Below, piece by piece: positions 59,919-64,000 of a DNA stretch of 64,000 bases (positions within the stretch are counted from its first letter, which is position 1; each line of letters opens with the position of its first letter). This stretch comes from an uncultured Cyclobacteriaceae bacterium (GTDB lineage Bacteria > Bacteroidota > Bacteroidia > Cytophagales > Cyclobacteriaceae), in NCBI GenBank assembly GCA_937146645.1, contig CAKZRQ010000012.1, positions 368,777 to 432,776 of the forward strand, in the 5' to 3' direction. The position numbers were made by a program, and so were the translations under genes. Under the pieces are notes generated by a model. It was not told the origin of the DNA. It saw nothing but the letters and a program-made list of their open reading frames with translations, and did no database searches.

Positions 59919-61310
59919 ATGAAAAAGAACCAACGCAGAGAATTTTTAAAGTCTACAGGTATTGCAGGGCTTGGTCTGGTAGGAATGCAGGGTGCTTTAG
60001 CGGCCGAATTTACTAATCGACCCAATCATGCTAACCGTGCTGCCAACCGAGTTTCTTCATTTAATATGTCGGGCTTTGCAGCTCCAAAGCTAGAAACTGT
60101 CAGAGTGGGAATCGTAGGACTTGGTATGAGAGGTCCGGGAGCTGTAAATCGGCTAAGCAAGATTGAAGGAGTAGAGATCAAAGCCCTTTGTGACTTGATA
60201 CCTGATCGTGTTGAAAAAGCTAAAGCTTTGCTCGAAGAGACCGATCATAAACCTGAAGGTTACTCAGGAAGTGCTTATGCATGGAAGACCATGTGCGAGC
60301 GAGATGACCTGGACTTGATTTATATCGCCACCCCCTGGGAATGGCACACTCCCATGGCCGTTTTTGCGATGGAATCCGGTAAACATGCGGCAGTAGAGGT
60401 TCCAGCCGCCAGAACTCTGGATGAATGCTGGCAGCTAGTGGAGACTTCTGAAAAAACTCAAAAGCATTGTATGCAACTGGAAAATTGCTGCTATGATTTT
60501 TTTGAGCTGATGACGCTCAAAATGGCTAGGGATGGATTTTTTGGTGAGGTGGTACATGTGGAAGGAGCTTATATCCATGACTTGCTCTGGTTGAACTTTG
60601 ATAAGGATAAAGGCTACCAGGGTATGTGGAGGCTAAAGGAAAATTATCGAAATGGAAATTTGTATCCCACCCATGGTTTAGGGCCTATTTGTCAGATATT
60701 AAATATCAATAGGGGAGATCAAATGGAATATCTAAATTCCATGTCGTCTGATGATTTCCAGATGAAAAAAGAAGCTCAGCGACTTGCTCAGGAGGATGCT
60801 TTTTGGAACGAATACGCAGCCAAAGGCTATCGTGGAAATATGAATACCACGGTCGTAAAGACTAAGCTTGGGAAGACTATAATGATCCAACATGACGTGA
60901 CTTCTCCAAGACCGTACAGTCGATTACATGTGGTCAGTGGAACCGAAGGTTATGCTCAGAAATACCCTGATCAAAAAGTCTCTAAAGGCCATAGCTGGAT
61001 GAAGGAGGAAGAAATGAAAGAGCTTGAGCAAAAATATACACCAGAAATTGTTCAGAAAGTAGGAGAGTTAGCCAAAGAAGTTGGCGGTCACGGAGGAATG
61101 GATTTTATGATGGATTGGCGTCTGATCGATTGCCTAAGAAATGGACTTCCTCTGGATCAAGATGTTTATGATGCAGCGCTTTGGAGTGCTATCAGTCCAC
61201 TAAGCGAATGGTCTGTGGCGAATCGATCGAATTCTATTGATGTTCCTGATTTTACTGCAGGGAATTGGAAGAACAATAAACCTGTGCCTGTGACTTTGAG
61301 AGAAGGATAA
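59919..61310 (+). CDS. GH109-like Gfo/Idh/MocA oxidoreductase, Tat-exported
   Basis: A 463-residue NAD-binding protein with a Tat signal (RREFLK, hydrophobic stretch to about residue 29). Rossmann loop VRVGIVGLGMRGPGAVNRL, EKAKALLEE, IYIATPWEWHTPMAVFAMESGKHAAVEVPAA across residues about 128-165, and GNLYPTHGLGPICQILNINRGD, the last being a hallmark of GH109 alpha-N-acetylgalactosaminidases, which use bound NAD in a redox-assisted hydrolysis. So this may be a glycosidase rather than a dehydrogenase. It is divergent from the molybdenum-enzyme operon. Confidence 0.85.
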   Translation: MKKNQRREFLKSTGIAGLGLVGMQGALAAEFTNRPNHANRAANRVSSFNMSGFAAPKLETVRVGIVGLGMRGPGAVNRLSKIEGVEIKALCDLIPDRVEKAKALLEETDHKPEGYSGSAYAWKTMCERDDLDLIYIATPWEWHTPMAVFAMESGKHAAVEVPAARTLDECWQLVETSEKTQKHCMQLENCCYDFFELMTLKMARDGFFGEVVHVEGAYIHDLLWLNFDKDKGYQGMWRLKENYRNGNLYPTHGLGPICQILNINRGDQMEYLNSMSSDDFQMKKEAQRLAQEDAFWNEYAAKGYRGNMNTTVVKTKLGKTIMIQHDVTSPRPYSRLHVVSGTEGYAQKYPDQKVSKGHSWMKEEEMKELEQKYTPEIVQKVGELAKEVGGHGGMDFMMDWRLIDCLRNGLPLDQDVYDAALWSAISPLSEWSVANRSNSIDVPDFTAGNWKNNKPVPVTLREG

Positions 61311-61324
61311 AATTCAGGTTTATC

Positions 61325-64000
61325 CTAGACCGAGGAACCATTGGGGTGATTGACAAAGTACATGTTCATCATCCCTTTATTTTTTACATCTAGCTCACCT
61401 CGATGCTCGCATACGAAGTCATCTTTAATGAGCTGATAGAGGTCTTCTGAAATATTTATTCTATTGGGCAAGGAATTAGACTCCATCCTCGAAGCGATGT
61501 TCACCGTGTCTCCCCAAATATCATAGGCAAACTTGTTATTCCCCACGACTCCTGCGACTACAGGACCAATATGAATTCCTATTCTGATATTGAAAATTGG
61601 CAGGTTTGATTCTTCATGCACCCTGTTTAGCTCGTCCATTCGGCCTAGAATTTCAAGAGCCGCAAGAATTATTTTGACGTAGTGATTATCACTTGGACTT
61701 GGGACGCCTCCTGCAGCCATGTAGGCATCACCAATGGTTTTTATCTTCTCCAGACCATATTTATCCATGATGGCGTCAAAAGACCCAAAAAACTCATGTA
61801 AGGTTTTTACCAAGTCATTTGGAGCCATCTTTTCTGCAATCGAAGTGAAATCTTTGATGTCAATAAACATCACGGAAACTGAATCATGATGTCGTGCTTT
61901 TGCCTGGCCTTGTTCAATTAATTCATCAGCAATTTCCTTCGGTAGAATATTTAGAAGTAGAGAGTCACTCTTCTTTTTCTCCTCTTCAAGTTCTGCAGTA
62001 CGCTCCTTTACCAAATTTTCCATGTTTTGGTAGAGAAGGGCATTTTCAATTATTCCGGCTATCTGGCCTGCCATTAACCTCATTAGGTTGATGTTTTCCT
62101 TTTGGAACGCATCCGGCGTTTCACTATGAGTCAGGTAAATAATACCTGAACTTTTGGATTGGTTAATAAATGGGATGCATAGTACAGATCGAATATTTTT
62201 TGATTGGACTACGGGGTCTGAACTATATGGGGGAGTGTTCTTCGCATCTGCAATTAAGAGGGATTCCTTGGTTCCCTTTGCATAATTAATTATCGATTGA
62301 CTTATCTCATCACTTTCTGAAAGTTCAAGCTGAGGGAAACTTGTTACCACTTCGGTGCTGGTCTTTGCAGAAACTTCCAGTACCCAGCCATGACTTCCAT
62401 TGACGATAAAATGTCCTTCCTGCGCGCCTGAGTTTTCCATTGCAAAGGTCAAAAGCTTTTGAAGCAGTGGCTCAAGTTTTATTTCTCCGATCAAAGCCTC
62501 CATGGATTTGATCAGAGTCATCGTGTCTATTGAACTATGCTCAAAGGAAGAACTGCTTGATGTTATGGAGTCAAGGCTTTCAAGCTTGACTTTTTCTTTC
62601 TCAGTTTTTGATGTCAAGCCTAATAATTCTTCAACTTTTCCATGTGCTCCCATTTTCTTTGCTGCTTGAATAGCTTGGTTTAGATATGATTCTTTCTCCT
62701 TAGGGGAGTTAGCTATTTTACTGAAAATCTGTGCAAACAGGATCTCATATCGACTAGTATCCGTTTCCTTTATAATTCTCAAAGCATCTCTAAATGCTGA
62801 TTCATTCACTTCTTTGGTGGTCAAATAGAGGTAGTAGTTTTTAAGGAATAAATAGAACGCCTTGAAAGGATAAGGATTTAGCTTCTGAAGCTTATCCATA
62901 GCCTTTATTTGACCTTTGATCACTGATTTGATAGAAACCCCATTGAAAGTCCAAACCCCTTCCTGATCCGCTAAAATCGCTGCGTTCAAGGCATGATTAA
63001 ACTCCTCATAGATGGTAAAGAAGCCACTAGGCTGATCCTTCATATGAATTTTATGCAACTCATAATTTTCAAAGGATTCTCTGTGTTTTCCAACCCATAG
63101 CCCGGAATTTCCTGCATGGCCGTAATACGTGTAAAGGAAGACCTCGTTTTTAGTTTCTTTAGCCCTTAAAAGCTCTTGGCTTTCGTTATTTATCCATTCA
63201 GAGTAGGAGGTTTTTGCCTTGTCATGTGGCATCTGCATGATCAGAACAGATTTTTCCATCATGGCCATCATGCTCACCTGATTCTCGAAATTGTAAAGGC
63301 CTGCAAATCGTTTTACTCTTCTTATGGATTCTAGAGTCTCAGTTATATTTCTCCCTTGATGGAAGTTTAAGGTTGCCTTGAAGAATATATTCCACGAGGC
63401 ATACTCCATGTTTCCATACTCAACACCGTTCAGGAACCCTTCTTCAAAGTATGGGTAGCAGTCTTCAGGTCTGTCTTTCACATAGGAAGCGAAACAGACA
63501 TAAACCATATAAACAGTGGCAATATTTTTAGTTTGTTCGGGACTTCTTGAAATCTCCATGGCCTTCTGAATGATATCATAACCATTTTGAGGCTGCTTCA
63601 TTGCAGTGATTAAGATGAGGCCATAACTCGCAATAGCGGTGGGAGATTCATGCGACAAACCCTTATTCAAGGTGAGTTCTAGCAATTTCAAAATTGCTAG
63701 GGGGTAGGTTTGAGGGTTGGCAAATAAAAACGCTGGAAAAGATGAATACAGGACTTTGGACAACGCGATGAATTCTGGGTCCTTGGTCAGGGGTAGTTCT
63801 GTAAGGGTATTAAACTTTTTAGCAGGTAATTTAATCCCCATTTTAATCAGATTATATAGAATTTGGGGAACCGAGGCTTTTTCAGGTAGACTAATACCGA
63901 CCTCTTTCAATGCTTCAAAAGTCTTTTCAACAGCAGATTTTGGACTGTTTTGAAGAGCTAAACATCGAATTATAACTTCGTAAACACGAAGTCTATATGG
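61325..64000 (-). CDS. Multidomain adenylate cyclase (GAF plus class III cyclase), 5' end outside window
   Basis: The reading frame is open to the right edge (bases 63911-64000 translate without a stop), so the N-terminus is missing; the TTG at 63910 is not a start. Order: a long helical TPR-like region (about residues 1-440 of the visible part), a GAF-like domain (about 470-640), a linker helix with NLVKERTAELEEEKKKSD, and a class III cyclase domain: VSVMFIDIKDFTSIAE, EKIKTIGDAYMAAGG, AYDIWGDTVNIASRME. Both metal Asp residues are present, and the Lys in IKTIGDAY and the Asp in YDIWG are the adenine-specifying residues, so ATP is the predicted substrate. The helical part resembles the region that follows AAA-type ATPase domains in large signalling kinases. 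Confidence 0.85.
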   Translation of the reverse strand, partial: PYRLRVYEVIIRCLALQNSPKSAVEKTFEALKEVGISLPEKASVPQILYNLIKMGIKLPAKKFNTLTELPLTKDPEFIALSKVLYSSFPAFLFANPQTYPLAILKLLELTLNKGLSHESPTAIASYGLILITAMKQPQNGYDIIQKAMEISRSPEQTKNIATVYMVYVCFASYVKDRPEDCYPYFEEGFLNGVEYGNMEYASWNIFFKATLNFHQGRNITETLESIRRVKRFAGLYNFENQVSMMAMMEKSVLIMQMPHDKAKTSYSEWINNESQELLRAKETKNEVFLYTYYGHAGNSGLWVGKHRESFENYELHKIHMKDQPSGFFTIYEEFNHALNAAILADQEGVWTFNGVSIKSVIKGQIKAMDKLQKLNPYPFKAFYLFLKNYYLYLTTKEVNESAFRDALRIIKETDTSRYEILFAQIFSKIANSPKEKESYLNQAIQAAKKMGAHGKVEELLGLTSKTEKEKVKLESLDSITSSSSSFEHSSIDTMTLIKSMEALIGEIKLEPLLQKLLTFAMENSGAQEGHFIVNGSHGWVLEVSAKTSTEVVTSFPQLELSESDEISQSIINYAKGTKESLLIADAKNTPPYSSDPVVQSKNIRSVLCIPFINQSKSSGIIYLTHSETPDAFQKENINLMRLMAGQIAGIIENALLYQNMENLVKERTAELEEEKKKSDSLLLNILPKEIADELIEQGQAKARHHDSVSVMFIDIKDFTSIAEKMAPNDLVKTLHEFFGSFDAIMDKYGLEKIKTIGDAYMAAGGVPSPSDNHYVKIILAALEILGRMDELNRVHEESNLPIFNIRIGIHIGPVVAGVVGNNKFAYDIWGDTVNIASRMESNSLPNRINISEDLYQLIKDDFVCEHRGELDVKNKGMMNMYFVNHPNGSSV

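Noticed and set aside
61306-61326. Terminator GGATAAA-ATTCAGG-TTTATCC between convergent genes
   Set aside because: Short AT-rich stem overlapping both gene ends with no T tract; too weak to call.
1-64000. Mobile element, prophage, tRNA or rRNA genes
   Set aside because: No transposase, integrase, terminal repeats, phage genes, cloverleaf or rRNA-like sequence was recognised on either strand.

Overview
The window looks like chromosomal DNA of a Bacteroidota bacterium, most likely a Cytophagales / Cyclobacteriaceae-type marine or freshwater heterotroph. This is inferred from gene content and signals, not from a database match. The evidence is exported proteins with short signal peptides ending in Ala-Gln, many outer-membrane beta-barrel proteins and lipoproteins, family signatures typical of the phylum (BT_3928-type DoxX protein, WG-repeat protein, GH109-like oxidoreductase, alpha/beta hydrolase-OsmC fusion, archaeal-type ProS), weak Shine-Dalgarno signals, and several TAnnTTTG elements, the -7 box of the Bacteroidota housekeeping sigma factor. 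No tRNA, rRNA, CRISPR array, insertion sequence, integrase or phage gene was seen; the window reads as a stable, gene-dense backbone.

Layout. 1-6.4 kb: a truncated haemoglobin cut by the left edge, a membrane protein and a CotH-like secreted protein, then GNAT acetyltransferases, an exported RidA protein, beta-barrel proteins and an MscS channel. 6.5-10.3 kb: Kdo synthesis (kdsC-kdsA) coupled to an L,D-transpeptidase, facing a second L,D-transpeptidase. 10.5-14.9 kb: pterin genes (queD-folE), an SDR protein lacking the usual tyrosine, small genes, a flavin reductase and a ligase-associated exonuclease. 14.9-21.8 kb: M28 peptidase, guaA, a TPR/periplasmic-binding protein, hemL and an ArsC/Spx-like protein. 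21.8-26.7 kb: a curli (type VIII secretion, functional amyloid) operon: two curlin-repeat proteins, csgE, csgF, an enlarged csgG and a two-domain lipoprotein, behind a regulatory region rich in repeats. 26.7-29.0 kb: a divergent threonine-to-glycine pair (tdh/kbl). 29.0-34.5 kb: c-di-AMP cyclase and folP facing a DUF1599-DoxX-aroK operon, then a FadL-like porin. 34.5-42.8 kb: a striking low-complexity lipoprotein, proS, nfeD-floA, a WG-repeat protein, hemA and a ComEA-like protein.

42.8-57.0 kb is a long co-directional run: a small HsdR-N-like nuclease-fold protein, an FNR-like regulator with candidate Fe-S cysteines, a rhodanese, a DUF547 lipoprotein, a translationally coupled FAD oxidoreductase plus membrane polyferredoxin, a CslA-like (mannan/glucan synthase) GT2, a DPM-like GT2, a lipoprotein, a GT-C mannosyltransferase-like protein, two related lipoproteins, a hydrolase-OsmC fusion, a GH113-like glycosidase and a YgaP-like membrane protein. 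This is the best candidate for an undescribed system: a redox module joined to an envelope glycan or glycolipid module. 57.0-64.0 kb: a Tat-exported molybdenum hydroxylase pair, a Tat-exported GH109-like oxidoreductase, and a large multidomain adenylate cyclase cut by the right edge.

How the genes fit together: much of the window serves the cell envelope (Kdo, peptidoglycan cross-linking, curli, glycan synthesis, mechanosensation, c-di-AMP) and redox or cofactor supply (haem, pterin/folate, Fe-S, Mo enzyme).
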